The notes: generated by a model not told the origin, from the sequence alone. DNA of 64,000 nucleotides from Empedobacter brevis NBRC 14943 = ATCC 43319 (GCF_000382425.1 NZ_KB908291.1:550060-614059); one strand, 5' to 3'; positions 27,423-36,787 are shown, counted from the first letter of the stretch. Numbers and translations: made by a program.

Positions 27423-27707
27423 TTATTTTACTTTATCAAGATTGTACCAAGTAGACCCAGCTGATTTAGTTACCAAAATTTTGTAAGATTTATTAGTCTT
27501 ACTAGCAGCTTTTTTAGCCTTTTGAATAACATCTGATTTATTTAATGTATCACTTATGTAATTATATGTAGCATCCGGCAAATAATAATTACCACTACTA
27601 TCGCCTATTGTTTTGATAAAGCCTTCCTTTCGCATTTCTTCATGCAGTGTTAAATAATTTTCTGAATTAGCATTATTCAATTCAACTCTTGTAATAAATT
27701 CTGTCAT
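27423..27707 (-). CDS. GhoS/DUF2622-like small protein
   Basis: 94 residues: MTEFITRVELNNANSENYLTLHEEMRKEGFIKTI, then YYLPDATYNYISD and VIQKAKKAASKTNKSYKILVTKSAGSTWYNL. This layout matches the DUF2622 family as I remember it (ferredoxin-like fold, related to the GhoS antitoxin RNase and to Cas2). In GhoS the protein cleaves a toxin mRNA; here no GhoT-like partner is adjacent, so the activity is unproven. It is the last gene before the right transposon end. Confidence 0.65.
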   Translation of the reverse strand: MTEFITRVELNNANSENYLTLHEEMRKEGFIKTIGDSSGNYYLPDATYNYISDTLNKSDVIQKAKKAASKTNKSYKILVTKSAGSTWYNLDKVK

Positions 27708-27796
27708 ATTTATCTGTTTTTAAAATTAAAAGTAAAAATATACAGAGTTATCAAAATATTTTTACGGTAAACCGTAACTTGTTAAAGAAAAATCAC

Positions 27797-27822
27797 TTGG
27801 TACATTCAAGTATATAGTTATC
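27797..27822 (-). repeat. Right terminal inverted repeat
   Basis: 26 bases, exact reverse complement of 21369-21394; the tip is at 27822. Confidence 0.92.
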
Positions 27823-27830
27823 TAATTTTA
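27823..27830 (+). repeat. Right 8-bp target-site duplication (TAATTTTA)
   Basis: Identical to 21361-21368. The bases from 27831 onward are the original continuation of the HNH upstream region. Confidence 0.9.
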
Positions 27831-27888
27831 TTATTTCTAAACTGTAGAAAATATCAACCTCATTCTTTATTTTTCACAAAAAAACATT

Positions 27889-27919
27889 TAGCCTCTCGCC
27901 TATCTGCGGGGCTTTTTTT
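27889..27919 (+). terminator. Weak terminator-like hairpin
   Basis: AGCCTC ... GGGGCT followed by TTTTTT, upstream of the FAH-family gene. The stem is short and no gene on this strand ends nearby, so its role is unclear. Confidence 0.4.
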
Positions 27920-27977
27920 CTCAGAGTATTAGAAGATTAAAATCATCTTCGTATCTTCACGACTCAAACAACAAATA

Positions 27978-28946
27978 ATGAAATTCGTTACTTTCTTAGA
28001 AAATCAACAAGAAAAGGTAGGTCTTGTTTTACAAGATGCGATCTATGATTTAACAAAAATTAATTCCAATATACCCGCTACTTTAATCGGTATATTAGCC
28101 GATGATGATTCTTCACTTTTAATCTGTCAGCAGATTTATCATGAAATCATTCGTGGCGAATATAAAAAAGCACTTGTCGAAAATCCTCACTTATTGGCTC
28201 CAATACCGCATCCTTCTAGTTTTAGAGATGCTTATGCTTTTCGTCAACATGTGGAAACATCCCGTTTAAACAGAGGTTTAGAAATGATTCCTGAATTTGA
28301 TCAATTTCCTGTTTTTTATTTTTCTAATCATCAGGCAATCCAGGGACCGGGAAAAGTATACGCCATGGAAAAACATTTTGACCGAATGGATTTCGAGCTG
28401 GAGGTTGCCATTGTCATCAAAAAAGAAGGAATGAACATCACTGCTGAAGATGCTGATGATTATATCGGCGGTTTTATGATTTTGAATGATTTAAGCGCCA
28501 GAGCTCTTCAAATGGAAGAAATGAAACTAAACCTTGGTCCTGCAAAAGGAAAAGACTTTGCGTCGATGTTTGGTCCTTATTTGGTAACGCCGGACGAAAT
28601 GACAAATGAGAAGGTAGAACCTAAAAAAGGACACATCGGAAATTGTTATGACTTGGAAATGACCTGCGCAGTAAATGGTATAGAAGTCTCTCGCGGAAAT
28701 TTTAAGGAGATGCATTGGACATTTGCCGAAATCATCGAACGAATTTCGTACGGTGTCAAACTTTATCCCGGTGATATTATTGGATCAGGAACTGTTGGAA
28801 CTGGATGTTTCTTGGAACTCAATGGAACAGGAAAACGCCAAGATGCGACTTACCGGGAACAATGGCTTCAACCAAATGACAGCATCGAAATGTCAATCAC
28901 AGGATTAGGAAAATTAGTAAATTCTGTTCATCTTTATAGCGAATAA
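27978..28946 (+). CDS. Fumarylacetoacetate hydrolase family protein
   Basis: 322 residues with the FAH-fold core: FRDAYAFRQHVETSR, GPGKVYAMEKHFDRMDFELEVAIVI (metal-binding glutamates) and GGFMILNDLSARALQMEEMKLNLGPAKGKDFASMFGPYL, then PGDIIGSGTVGTGCFLELNGTG. Family members cleave C-C bonds in acylpyruvates or decarboxylate related acids. The first gene of a tight group with a flavin reductase-like gene 9 bases downstream, which fits an aromatic (for example tyrosine) catabolic step, but the exact substrate is not certain. Confidence 0.9.
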   Translation: MKFVTFLENQQEKVGLVLQDAIYDLTKINSNIPATLIGILADDDSSLLICQQIYHEIIRGEYKKALVENPHLLAPIPHPSSFRDAYAFRQHVETSRLNRGLEMIPEFDQFPVFYFSNHQAIQGPGKVYAMEKHFDRMDFELEVAIVIKKEGMNITAEDADDYIGGFMILNDLSARALQMEEMKLNLGPAKGKDFASMFGPYLVTPDEMTNEKVEPKKGHIGNCYDLEMTCAVNGIEVSRGNFKEMHWTFAEIIERISYGVKLYPGDIIGSGTVGTGCFLELNGTGKRQDATYREQWLQPNDSIEMSITGLGKLVNSVHLYSE

Positions 28947-28955
28947 ACTCATTTT

Positions 28956-29834
28956 ATGCAGCATACAAAATCTTTTGAGCCAAATACAAATAAGTTTGAT
29001 GATATTTTCAAACATGTTATCTCTCCACGTCCAATTTGTTTTGCAAGTACCGTAGACAAAGACGGAAATGTCAATTTGAGTCCGTTTTCTTTTTTCAATA
29101 TGATGGGACAGAACCCTCCTATTTGTGTTTTTTCTCCATTAAGAAAAATGAGAGATGGAACCACGAAACATACATTAGAAAATATTTGGGAACATCCGGA
29201 ATGTGTGATTAATATTGTGAATTATAATATTGTCCAACAGCAATCTTTAGCAAGTGTTGAATATCCTAAAGGTGTAAATGAATTTGTGAAAGCCGGCTTT
29301 ACCGAACTTGCTTCAGAATTGGTAAAACCACCTCGTGTGGCAGAATCTCCTGTTCAACTGGAATGTAAAGTTCGTGAAGTTATTTCAATTACAGATCAAC
29401 CCGGTGCAGCAAATTTAGTCATTGCAGAAGTCGTTCGTTTGCACATTCACCAAGATTTGTTGGATGAAAATGATAAAGTCTCGCCTTACGATTTAGATTT
29501 AGTCGCACGTATGGGTGGTGATTATTACTGTCGTGTTATTCCTGAATCTATTTTCGAAGTTGAAAAACCAACACGCACAGTGGGCTTGGGAATTGATCAA
29601 CTACCTGATGAAATCAAACATTCCAATTATTTATCAGGAAATAATTTAGGTCAACTTGGGAATGTAGAAAAATTACCTACGGATGAAATGATTCAGAATT
29701 TCAAAGCGCAATTAACACAACGATTGGATATACAGAAATTCAAATCTATTGAAGTTCGTCATCAGGTAGCAGCAAAGCTATTGGAACAAGGTGATGTAAA
29801 TGGTGCTTGGTATTGGTTATTGATGAAAATTTAA
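28956..29834 (+). CDS. Flavin reductase family protein (FMN-binding split barrel)
   Basis: 292 residues. The FMN-binding split-barrel pattern is clear: ISPRPICFASTVDKDGNVNLSPFSFFNMMGQNPPICVFSP, then CVINIVNYNIVQQQSLASVEYPKGVNEFVKAGF. A C-terminal extension of about 90 residues is helical. It lies between the FAH-family gene and an NAD(P)-binding protein, with gaps of 9 and 3 bases, so all are one operon. It probably reduces or carries flavin for an aromatic-degradation step. Confidence 0.88.
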   Translation: MQHTKSFEPNTNKFDDIFKHVISPRPICFASTVDKDGNVNLSPFSFFNMMGQNPPICVFSPLRKMRDGTTKHTLENIWEHPECVINIVNYNIVQQQSLASVEYPKGVNEFVKAGFTELASELVKPPRVAESPVQLECKVREVISITDQPGAANLVIAEVVRLHIHQDLLDENDKVSPYDLDLVARMGGDYYCRVIPESIFEVEKPTRTVGLGIDQLPDEIKHSNYLSGNNLGQLGNVEKLPTDEMIQNFKAQLTQRLDIQKFKSIEVRHQVAAKLLEQGDVNGAWYWLLMKI

Positions 29835-29837
29835 ACA

Positions 29838-30509
29838 ATGGACAAAACTGCATTGGTTTTAGGAAGTACAGGGTTAATAGGTTCTTTACTTTTAGAAAAA
29901 TTATTGAATCATCCCGCCTATTCGAAAATTATTACTGTTGTTAGAAAACCTCAACAAATCAATCATACAAAATTGATTGAAATTGTCACCGATTTCGATT
30001 CTGAAATTCAAATCGATGAAATCACTCAAATCGATTCCATCTTTTCATGTTTAGGAACAACCCGAAAAAATACACCTAATTTAGATGCTTATCATAAAAT
30101 AGAAGTTGAACTTCCTTTGCAATATGCTGAGCTTGGGCAACAAAAAGGTTTAACCAAATTTCATTATATCTCTGCAGTTGGAGCAAATGCAAATGCATCC
30201 AACTTTTACTTGAAAATAAAAGGGGAAGCAGAACAAGCTTTGAAACAAAAAGATATTGCTCATTTGTATTTGTATGAACCTTCTTTGTTAATCGGAAATC
30301 GAAAAGAATACAGATTAGCTGAAAAGTTCAGTGCATTTGTTTTTCCTTTCGTTAACCTCTTTTTAATCGGTAAATTGTCGAAATACAAGTCGATACACGC
30401 AGAGAATGTTGCACAATCTATGATTGAAAATGACGTACAAAGTAGTTCCGATCAAGTAAAAGTCTTACATTATAATGAAATAAAAAATTCACTAAATAAA
30501 ATACAATGA
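29838..30509 (+). CDS. NAD(P)-binding oxidoreductase (HTATIP2-like SDR)
   Basis: 223 residues of an atypical short-chain dehydrogenase. The nucleotide-binding loop is GSTGLIGSLLL (residues 9-19), then SIFSCLGTTRKNTPN and KFHYISAVGANANASNFYLKIKGEAEQAL, the usual pattern of HTATIP2/nucleoside-sugar-epimerase-like proteins. The substrate is unknown. Its stop (TGA) overlaps the ATG of the next gene (ATGA). Confidence 0.85.
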   Translation: MDKTALVLGSTGLIGSLLLEKLLNHPAYSKIITVVRKPQQINHTKLIEIVTDFDSEIQIDEITQIDSIFSCLGTTRKNTPNLDAYHKIEVELPLQYAELGQQKGLTKFHYISAVGANANASNFYLKIKGEAEQALKQKDIAHLYLYEPSLLIGNRKEYRLAEKFSAFVFPFVNLFLIGKLSKYKSIHAENVAQSMIENDVQSSSDQVKVLHYNEIKNSLNKIQ

Positions 30510-30691
30510 TCATATTAGCCGTTCTTTTGCCTTGGTTGTCTTTCATCTTAAGAGGAAAAATAATACATGGAATTATCTGTTTAATTTTACAAATCACTTT
30601 AATCGGATGGCTGCCTGCAGCCATCTGGGCAGTTGCCTCTCTTTTAGACGGACGTAATAAAGCAAGAATAAAAAGTATAAAAGGCAACTAA
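30506..30691 (+). CDS. YqaE/Pmp3-like small membrane protein
   Basis: 61 residues with two transmembrane segments (ILAVLLPWLSFILRG ... IIHGIICLILQITLIGWLPAAIWAVASLL) and a basic tail. The LILQITLIGWLPAAIWA motif is that of the YqaE/Pmp3 family, which affects membrane potential and stress tolerance. The start overlaps the previous stop by 4 bases, so translation is coupled. Confidence 0.8.
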   Translation: MIILAVLLPWLSFILRGKIIHGIICLILQITLIGWLPAAIWAVASLLDGRNKARIKSIKGN

Positions 30692-30707
30692 ATTAGTTGT
30701 CTTTTTT
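30680..30707 (+). terminator. Terminator of the FAH operon
   Basis: AAGGCAACTAA / TTAGTTGTCTT and a T-run, starting inside the last codons of the YqaE-like gene. Confidence 0.82.
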
Positions 30708-30796
30708 TATTAATACACCTTTAAATTCAATATTTCTAGTGATTTTTATTTGATCTGTACTCTCTATTTTAGCCTTATTAAATAGTTAAAAGTAAT

Positions 30797-31390
30797 ATGA
30801 TAAAAATAAAGTTTCTGATTGTATTCTATTTTCTTGTTTCTTTTTTGAATGCCCAAGACTATTCTACTCATACTCTTGTCATAAAGCAAGGCAATCAAAT
30901 TTTTAATATTCATGAAACAGAGCAAACCATAAAGTTGCTTCCAGAAGAATTTAGTATCGAATATTTGAATAAACCTTATCAAGAAAAAAAAGAACTTTTT
31001 TATGCTGCACAAGCTTTAGTAACAGATCGTAAAGCAGATATAGAATTAAAGGAGGGTTTATCAATAGAAAGCATTCCTTATTTCGAGTCAGGCACAGGAT
31101 TTGCATCAGAAAATAACCAAGTCGTTTATTATCCTTTTTTATCCTTTGACGGTCATCAGTATTTATTTTATGTTTCGAACAAAGAAAAACGCGTGGATAA
31201 ATCAGGAACTTCAGGTAATTGGGACATTTACAAATGGGCATTGAAAGGAGTTTATCAATATGACGCAGAAATGGATTGGAGTGCTTATGATAATACAGAA
31301 GTAAACATTGTACTGATTATTGATCGGAATTTAGATGGAATTTTACAAAAAGGTGAATTTTTCACTATTCGGATTAATTTCCAGAAATAA
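30797..31390 (+). CDS. Secreted protein of unknown function with an EF-hand-like loop
   Basis: 197 residues with a signal peptide (MIKIKFLIVFYFLVSFLNAQ). Near the C-terminus DRNLDGILQKGE is a perfect 12-residue EF-hand calcium loop (D1, N3, D5, G6, L8, E12), but it is single and lacks an obvious partner. The rest is beta-rich (SFDGHQYLFYVSNKEKRVDKSGTSGNWDIYKW). No family recognised. It stands alone between the FAH operon and the two-component genes. Confidence 0.7.
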   Translation: MIKIKFLIVFYFLVSFLNAQDYSTHTLVIKQGNQIFNIHETEQTIKLLPEEFSIEYLNKPYQEKKELFYAAQALVTDRKADIELKEGLSIESIPYFESGTGFASENNQVVYYPFLSFDGHQYLFYVSNKEKRVDKSGTSGNWDIYKWALKGVYQYDAEMDWSAYDNTEVNIVLIIDRNLDGILQKGEFFTIRINFQK

Positions 31391-31511
31391 CAAAAATCTT
31401 ATATCAACCTCAATAAAAATATAAACTAAAACAATCTGTCGAATGTTTTAGTTTATTTCATTCTATATCTAAAAGACATTATATTCGCCTTATCAAATTA
31501 TCAATCTCGAA

Positions 31512-33782
31512 ATGTTCAACAATACCTCTACATTCAAATCGACTTTTATTCAACTATTTTTTAGTTGCTTATTCTTTTTAAGTACGAGTATTCATGCACA
31601 AGATGTCTTAACAGATTTTGAAAATCAATACAATAAAACTTCTTCAAACTCTATTGAACGTTATGAAATTGCCGGGAAATATGCACAAGCATTATTTTTT
31701 AACCAGCAAGAAGAGAAAGCATTTAAAATTTTAAAACAAAATGTAATCAGTGCTGAGAAAAAAGCAGATGGAAAATATGCTGCTTATTTATATGCTATAA
31801 CAGCGATGAATAATCGTATTGAAGAGAATATTACAGCGTCTATTCAAAATTTACAAAAAGCAACTTATTACAGTGAAAGAACAAATGATAATTCAACAAA
31901 AGGATATGTAAAATATTGCGAAGGCTGGCTAAACGTGAGAGATAAAAAAGATGCAAAAGCTGTCAAGAATTTTATTGATGCCTTAAAGTATTATGATAAA
32001 GCACCTATTTCACCAACTATTTTATCAAGATTATCTGCCGTTTATTCAGAATTGACCGGAATTTATTCGAAATGGGATGATTATGAATTACAGGAAAAAT
32101 ACAGTAAACTGGCATTAGAAGTTGCTTTAAAACAAAATAACCTCAATTCTATTTTCGACGCCTATATGTCAATGGGTTATATGTACGAACAAAAATTCAT
32201 GCAGAATGAGAAGAATATTTATGTTCGCGATTTAGCAGAAAAATATTACCTCAACGCGATTAATCTCTACAATCACAACAAAAATAAAATGATAATGCCA
32301 TCTAATTTATCATTTGTAGCAAATAATTTAGCAAACTTATATATTCAGTTTTATCCGAAAACATATCGCGAAAAAGCCGTAAAATATGCGCACTTAGCAA
32401 AAGAAATCGGGACTAAAACCGGACAAACCATTCATGTTGCTTCCTCTTATGGCTTGTTAGCGGAATTAGCCTTACAAAGCAATGACATTATTTCTGCCAA
32501 AGCTTATTTACTTTCTTCTCTTAAAGAGATTAATGAAAACTCTTTTACAGACGAACATATTCTACTTTCCATCTACGAAAGTTTAGCAGAAATCGGGGAA
32601 CGAGAAAAAAATTACAGCGAAGCTTTACGCTACTACAAACTGTATATGGCGACTTATAAATCTATTTACGACAAAGAACAGGCACAAATTAGTAAAAGAT
32701 TAGAAGCACAATTTGATAAAGAGCGCCAACAGCAACAAATGATTCGTTTGCAATTAGAGACGGAGAAAAAGGAACAACAAATAAAATTGATGCATTCATT
32801 GGGGATTCTACAAAAACAAGAGTTGGAGAATTCGAAACTGAGTGAAGAGTTTCAGCGAAAACAATTAAAATTATCACGTTTAGAGTCGGATAAACGTTCA
32901 CAGGAATTGACGATTTCGCAACAAAATCTGAAATTATCTAAACTCGAAAATAAAAACAGAAAAGATGAATTGGTCAATTATATTTCTGAACTTAATTTTA
33001 AGAATAAATTGAACAAGTATTACATCTTTTCAATCGTCTTTTTTATCATTTTACTTGTTTTATTGCTTTATGCTTTCAAACAGCGTAACAAACATTTAAA
33101 GCAGCGAGAAGAACTTTACAAATTAGAGTTGGAACAAGAACGCCAAAACTCAAAAATCTCTACATTAACTGCACTTCTTGATGGACAAGAGCAAGAGCGA
33201 GCACGTCTTGCACGAGATTTGCATGATGGATTAGGCGGATTGTTATCCGGAACAAAAATTCAGTTGACACATCTTAACGAAAAAATAGATGAACATTCTA
33301 AACAAGATATCACAAAATCCATCCATCAATTAGATGGTGCAGTAGACGAACTGCGTCGGGTTGCACATAATTTGATGCCGGATTTATTGTTGAAATATGG
33401 ACTGGAAGAAGCGTTGAAAGAATATGCGATTCGTATGTCAAACGATCATTTAGACATCGATGTACAATTCTTGAGTTATACCACTTCACTTGATAAAGAA
33501 AACCAACTGTTGGTGTACCGAATTATACAAGAATTGGTTAATAACGCGATCAAACATGCGCAGGCTGAACAAATTATCATTCAATTTGTTGAAGATGAAA
33601 CGGATTATACTGTAACTGTTGAAGACGATGGAAAAGGCTTTGATCTGAATCAAACCAAACTTACTCAATCAGCAGGTCTACATAACATTCAATCTCGTAT
33701 ACAATTTTTAAAAGGACATTTAAACATACATTCAGAACTTGACTTAGGAACAAGTATAGAATTCCATTTTCCAAAAATATAA
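31512..33782 (+). CDS. TPR-containing sensor histidine kinase (NarX/DesK-type)
   Basis: 756 residues. A signal-like N-terminus is followed by a large periplasmic TPR region (about 40-420) and a long coiled coil (KERQQQQMIRLQLETEKKEQQ ...). One transmembrane helix (YYIFSIVFFIILLVLLLYAF) leads to a HisKA_3 domain with phospho-histidine in RDLHDGLGGLLSGTK and an HATPase domain (LVNNAIKHAQAEQ, DDGKGFD). Its response regulator starts 2 bases after the stop. The signal sensed is unknown. Confidence 0.93.
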   Translation: MFNNTSTFKSTFIQLFFSCLFFLSTSIHAQDVLTDFENQYNKTSSNSIERYEIAGKYAQALFFNQQEEKAFKILKQNVISAEKKADGKYAAYLYAITAMNNRIEENITASIQNLQKATYYSERTNDNSTKGYVKYCEGWLNVRDKKDAKAVKNFIDALKYYDKAPISPTILSRLSAVYSELTGIYSKWDDYELQEKYSKLALEVALKQNNLNSIFDAYMSMGYMYEQKFMQNEKNIYVRDLAEKYYLNAINLYNHNKNKMIMPSNLSFVANNLANLYIQFYPKTYREKAVKYAHLAKEIGTKTGQTIHVASSYGLLAELALQSNDIISAKAYLLSSLKEINENSFTDEHILLSIYESLAEIGEREKNYSEALRYYKLYMATYKSIYDKEQAQISKRLEAQFDKERQQQQMIRLQLETEKKEQQIKLMHSLGILQKQELENSKLSEEFQRKQLKLSRLESDKRSQELTISQQNLKLSKLENKNRKDELVNYISELNFKNKLNKYYIFSIVFFIILLVLLLYAFKQRNKHLKQREELYKLELEQERQNSKISTLTALLDGQEQERARLARDLHDGLGGLLSGTKIQLTHLNEKIDEHSKQDITKSIHQLDGAVDELRRVAHNLMPDLLLKYGLEEALKEYAIRMSNDHLDIDVQFLSYTTSLDKENQLLVYRIIQELVNNAIKHAQAEQIIIQFVEDETDYTVTVEDDGKGFDLNQTKLTQSAGLHNIQSRIQFLKGHLNIHSELDLGTSIEFHFPKI

Positions 33783-33784
33783 CT

Positions 33785-34417
33785 ATGATAAAAATAGCAA
33801 TTACAGACGATCATCCTTTATTACTAGAAGGATTACGAAATATTTTGAGCCATCAACCTAATTTAGAAATTGTCGATTGTTTCTCTTCTGTTGATGACTT
33901 ACAAGAAGCTTTAAAAATGAATGAAATTGATATTCTTTTACTGGACATCAACCTTTCAGATATCAATAGTATTGAATTAATCAAACCTTTCAAGAAAAAA
34001 TACCCGGAGATGCATATCATTATGTTGAGCGTTCACAATGAATATGCTGTTATAAACAGCTGTTTAGAAGAAGGGGCTTCGGGCTATATCCAGAAAAATG
34101 CCTCTGTGGATGAAATCTTAGAAGGAATCAATTCAATCTTCGATGGAAAAAAATTTCTCTGCTCACAAACAAAAAAAGTCATGAGCAAAAAAGAAAAAGA
34201 TGGTTTAAATACCATTCCAAAATTAACCCGCCGTGAAAAGGAAGTTTTGATTGAAGCTGCACAAGGTTTAACTACACAACAAATTGCCGATAAATTATTT
34301 ATCAGTACACACACCGTAGACAGTCATCGAAAAAATTTAATCGAAAAATTCAAAAGTTCAAACTTAAGCTCAGCCATTACTTCTGCAATAGAATATGGTT
34401 TAATTACAAAACCTTAG
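33785..34417 (+). CDS. LuxR/NarL-type response regulator
   Basis: 210 residues. The receiver domain has ITDDHPLLLEG and the phospho-aspartate in LLLDINLSD. The C-terminal LuxR HTH is LTRREKEVLIEAAQGLTTQQIADKLFISTHTVDSHRKNLIEKF. It pairs with the upstream TPR kinase. Targets are unknown. Confidence 0.95.
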   Translation: MIKIAITDDHPLLLEGLRNILSHQPNLEIVDCFSSVDDLQEALKMNEIDILLLDINLSDINSIELIKPFKKKYPEMHIIMLSVHNEYAVINSCLEEGASGYIQKNASVDEILEGINSIFDGKKFLCSQTKKVMSKKEKDGLNTIPKLTRREKEVLIEAAQGLTTQQIADKLFISTHTVDSHRKNLIEKFKSSNLSSAITSAIEYGLITKP

Positions 34418-34433
34418 AAAATAACTAAAAATA

Positions 34434-34461
34434 GGGATATTTTAAGATCTAAAATATTCCC
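34434..34461 (+). terminator. Hairpin after the response regulator
   Basis: GGGATATTTTA / TAAAATATTCCC with one bulge and a 5-base loop, but no T-run. It could be a processing or weak termination site. Confidence 0.4.
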
Positions 34462-34562
34462 AACTTTGAAAAAGTAAAACAACAAGCTCTACATCAACCA
34501 ACTTATAACCTTAATAAGATTACTAGCCAATTCTTATTACCTTAACTACAATATTAGTATAG

Positions 34563-34595
34563 AAAATCGCTTAATTCTCTAATTAAGCGATTTTT
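34563..34595 (+). terminator. Intrinsic terminator
   Basis: AAATCGCTTAATT-CTCT-AATTAAGCGATTT with T-run, 145 bases after the response regulator gene. Confidence 0.82.
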
Positions 34596-34700
34596 CTTTC
34601 TATCAAATTGGCTAATAATAGGGATTCCGATCCATTTATTTTTTTGCAATTTTGGTAAAGAAATCATCAACACATCAATGATTTTTTTAAAACACACAAT

Positions 34701-35255
34701 ATGAATAAGACATTGGTATACCTTCTCCCTTTTTTACTTTTTTCCTGTAATAGCCCTAAAGAAAATCATGATTTTCTTTTAATCAAAAATAATTGGGAAA
34801 TAGAGGATTTACAACTTAACAAATCGACTATGAGCGATTTTGAAAGAATGATGAACAATAAAAAAATTTTATTCCATAAAGATTCGATCGGATTTTTTAA
34901 CCGATTAAATGATTCTATCGAATATTGTGGCAACGATTATAATTTACAGAATGTCACTTACAAATTTTCAAATGACTCTTTGGGAATGCATTTCTATTTC
35001 GAAAAAAACTATTCATCAGATTCTATTCTGTTTAAGAATTATGAAATAGCAAACTTTGAGCATATAAAATTTGAACAAGGTTTTACAAATCTCATCTCAA
35101 AACATCAATTAAATCAATATTTCAAACTGGATCATATCACAAAATTATACGAAACAAAGGTGGATAAAAACAATGTATTAATTGGTGTTGTTGCGTTAAA
35201 TGATTCCACTTACGAAATAAAAGCGCTAAATGTTTATCAAGATCTATATTTATAA
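34701..35255 (+). CDS. Lipoprotein of unknown function
   Basis: 184 residues. The signal ends in a lipobox LLFSC (Cys16) followed by NSPKENHD. The mature part is beta-rich with many Asn/Asp (NDSIEYCGNDYNLQNVTYKFSNDSLGMHFYF). No family recognised. It is followed 52 bases later by another lipoprotein gene on the same strand. Confidence 0.75.
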   Translation: MNKTLVYLLPFLLFSCNSPKENHDFLLIKNNWEIEDLQLNKSTMSDFERMMNNKKILFHKDSIGFFNRLNDSIEYCGNDYNLQNVTYKFSNDSLGMHFYFEKNYSSDSILFKNYEIANFEHIKFEQGFTNLISKHQLNQYFKLDHITKLYETKVDKNNVLIGVVALNDSTYEIKALNVYQDLYL

Positions 35256-35307
35256 ACAAACTAACACTGATGACCTTCAATCTAAACCAAGTTAAAACGT
35301 ATTTACA

Positions 35308-36771
35308 ATGAAAAATAAAATCTTCATCTACTCCCTGAATCTATTATTTATGATCTCGTGTGCACAGAATTCTACAATGGCTCAGAATAACAAAGCAGCT
35401 AGTTGGGTGCCTTATCTGACAAAAAATAAGGAGTATATCTATGTCGATTGCAACCTAAAAAAGCAACTGGACGTTCCATTTGTTTATGCAAATCCTTTTT
35501 TGGAAACAGGATATACAATTGTTGGAAATCAACAAGGTAAAAATGCGGTCATTGATTCGAAAGGAAATTTTAGAATAGATTACACAGAAGAAGAAATCGA
35601 ATTAAAAGTTGCTCATCATCTTACTTTGATGATGAAAGAACTCGAATATGAAAAGAAAATGCCCATTTGGAAGTGGGATTGGAATATAATGGGTGGAGGC
35701 ATTGATACAACACAAACTTATAAGAAAATAGAAATTCGTGTTTTAGAAACCAATCAATTGCTGCTTTCAAAAGACATTCCTTACGATGAAGACCATTATA
35801 CTTTGAATTACTATTCGCTTGATGAACATCATCTTGTCTTAAACGATGTCTTATACGAGATTAAAAACAAGAAATTAAAAAAATTAAAAAATCATCTGGC
35901 TTTTAGTTTAGATCATGGTCGATATATACCGGATAGTGAAGAAATATTCAGTATTTATACTATTAAATCTGAAACACCGCTTGTCTCAAATCTCATCGGA
36001 ACAGATCGAATTCACTTAGAAGTGAACAAGCAACCTTTCGTATTAGATTCTCTTAATTTAGACCGCTTCTCTCCAACAGTTCCTAAAATATTACAGGACT
36101 CTAAAACAAAGGAAATCTATGTTTATCCACAATACGACAAACCTTTTCCAAAATCTATAAAGCAAGCAACCCCTAAACAATTGGCTTTTCTAAAAAATGT
36201 TGATTTGGTTTATTCTGTAAACCACTCTCCTTATTTTATTTTAGGACGTTTTAACTATGATCATACTATCTGGGCTTACGACTGGTTGTATATTGATGCA
36301 CATGGAAATCTACTACCGGAAATTCAAGCCAAAGATTTCTATATGTTAGATCGTGTTGGTAATCTTATCTGGCCCGACCAAAAGATGATTTTAACTAAAA
36401 ACGAATTAGATAAAGATTGGAAAGTGGATAAAATAAAATATGTTTACCAATCGGGAAATCTATATATCATAAAAACCAAAAGCTATAATGGAGGTACTAA
36501 AGAAGGAATCTGGAATTCTGATACTAAAAAATGGGAATTAGAACCTACCTATTATTCCGTACAGCTGTTAGATCTTGATAACCATATTTTTTCATTGCAA
36601 AAAGAAAAGGACGATAAGTGTATCTTATACAGTAATATAACCAAACATCCAATAGGAACAAAATCTTACGACAGTATTTATAGCAATGGCTTAGTGCGCA
36701 TCACAACCGAAAATAAAGAAAATAGTTATTATTATATTGATATCTTGACGGGTAAAGAATATAAAGAATAA
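35308..36771 (+). CDS. Lipoprotein with a WG-repeat-like start
   Basis: 487 residues with a lipobox MISC (Cys18). The segment GYTIVGNQQGKNAVIDSKGNFRIDY resembles a WG (Trp-Gly) repeat, and KSYNGGTKEGIWNSDTKKWELEPTYYSVQLL near the C-terminus looks like a second. The middle has no recognised fold. It is probably periplasmic or on the cell surface, with unknown function. It may be co-transcribed with the next gene (16-base gap). Confidence 0.65.
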   Translation: MKNKIFIYSLNLLFMISCAQNSTMAQNNKAASWVPYLTKNKEYIYVDCNLKKQLDVPFVYANPFLETGYTIVGNQQGKNAVIDSKGNFRIDYTEEEIELKVAHHLTLMMKELEYEKKMPIWKWDWNIMGGGIDTTQTYKKIEIRVLETNQLLLSKDIPYDEDHYTLNYYSLDEHHLVLNDVLYEIKNKKLKKLKNHLAFSLDHGRYIPDSEEIFSIYTIKSETPLVSNLIGTDRIHLEVNKQPFVLDSLNLDRFSPTVPKILQDSKTKEIYVYPQYDKPFPKSIKQATPKQLAFLKNVDLVYSVNHSPYFILGRFNYDHTIWAYDWLYIDAHGNLLPEIQAKDFYMLDRVGNLIWPDQKMILTKNELDKDWKVDKIKYVYQSGNLYIIKTKSYNGGTKEGIWNSDTKKWELEPTYYSVQLLDLDNHIFSLQKEKDDKCILYSNITKHPIGTKSYDSIYSNGLVRITTENKENSYYYIDILTGKEYKE

Positions 36772-36787
36772 TTTTAGATTTGTAAAA

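Larger units (their letters stand above)
21369..27822. mobile_element. 6454-bp IS1595-family transposon with cargo genes
   Basis: The ends are perfect inverted repeats of 26 bp (21369-21394 and 27797-27822) beginning GATAACTATATACTTGAATG. They are flanked by the direct repeat TAATTTTA, and 8-bp duplications are what IS1595-family elements make. An IS1595-type transposase is encoded inside (23430-24383). The other genes are a KAP NTPase, a small membrane protein, a 158-residue protein, a secreted 451-residue protein, four small proteins and internal terminators. The perfect TIRs and TSD suggest recent movement. Cargo-bearing members are known in the IS1595 family; this cargo set is unfamiliar to me. 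Confidence 0.9.
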
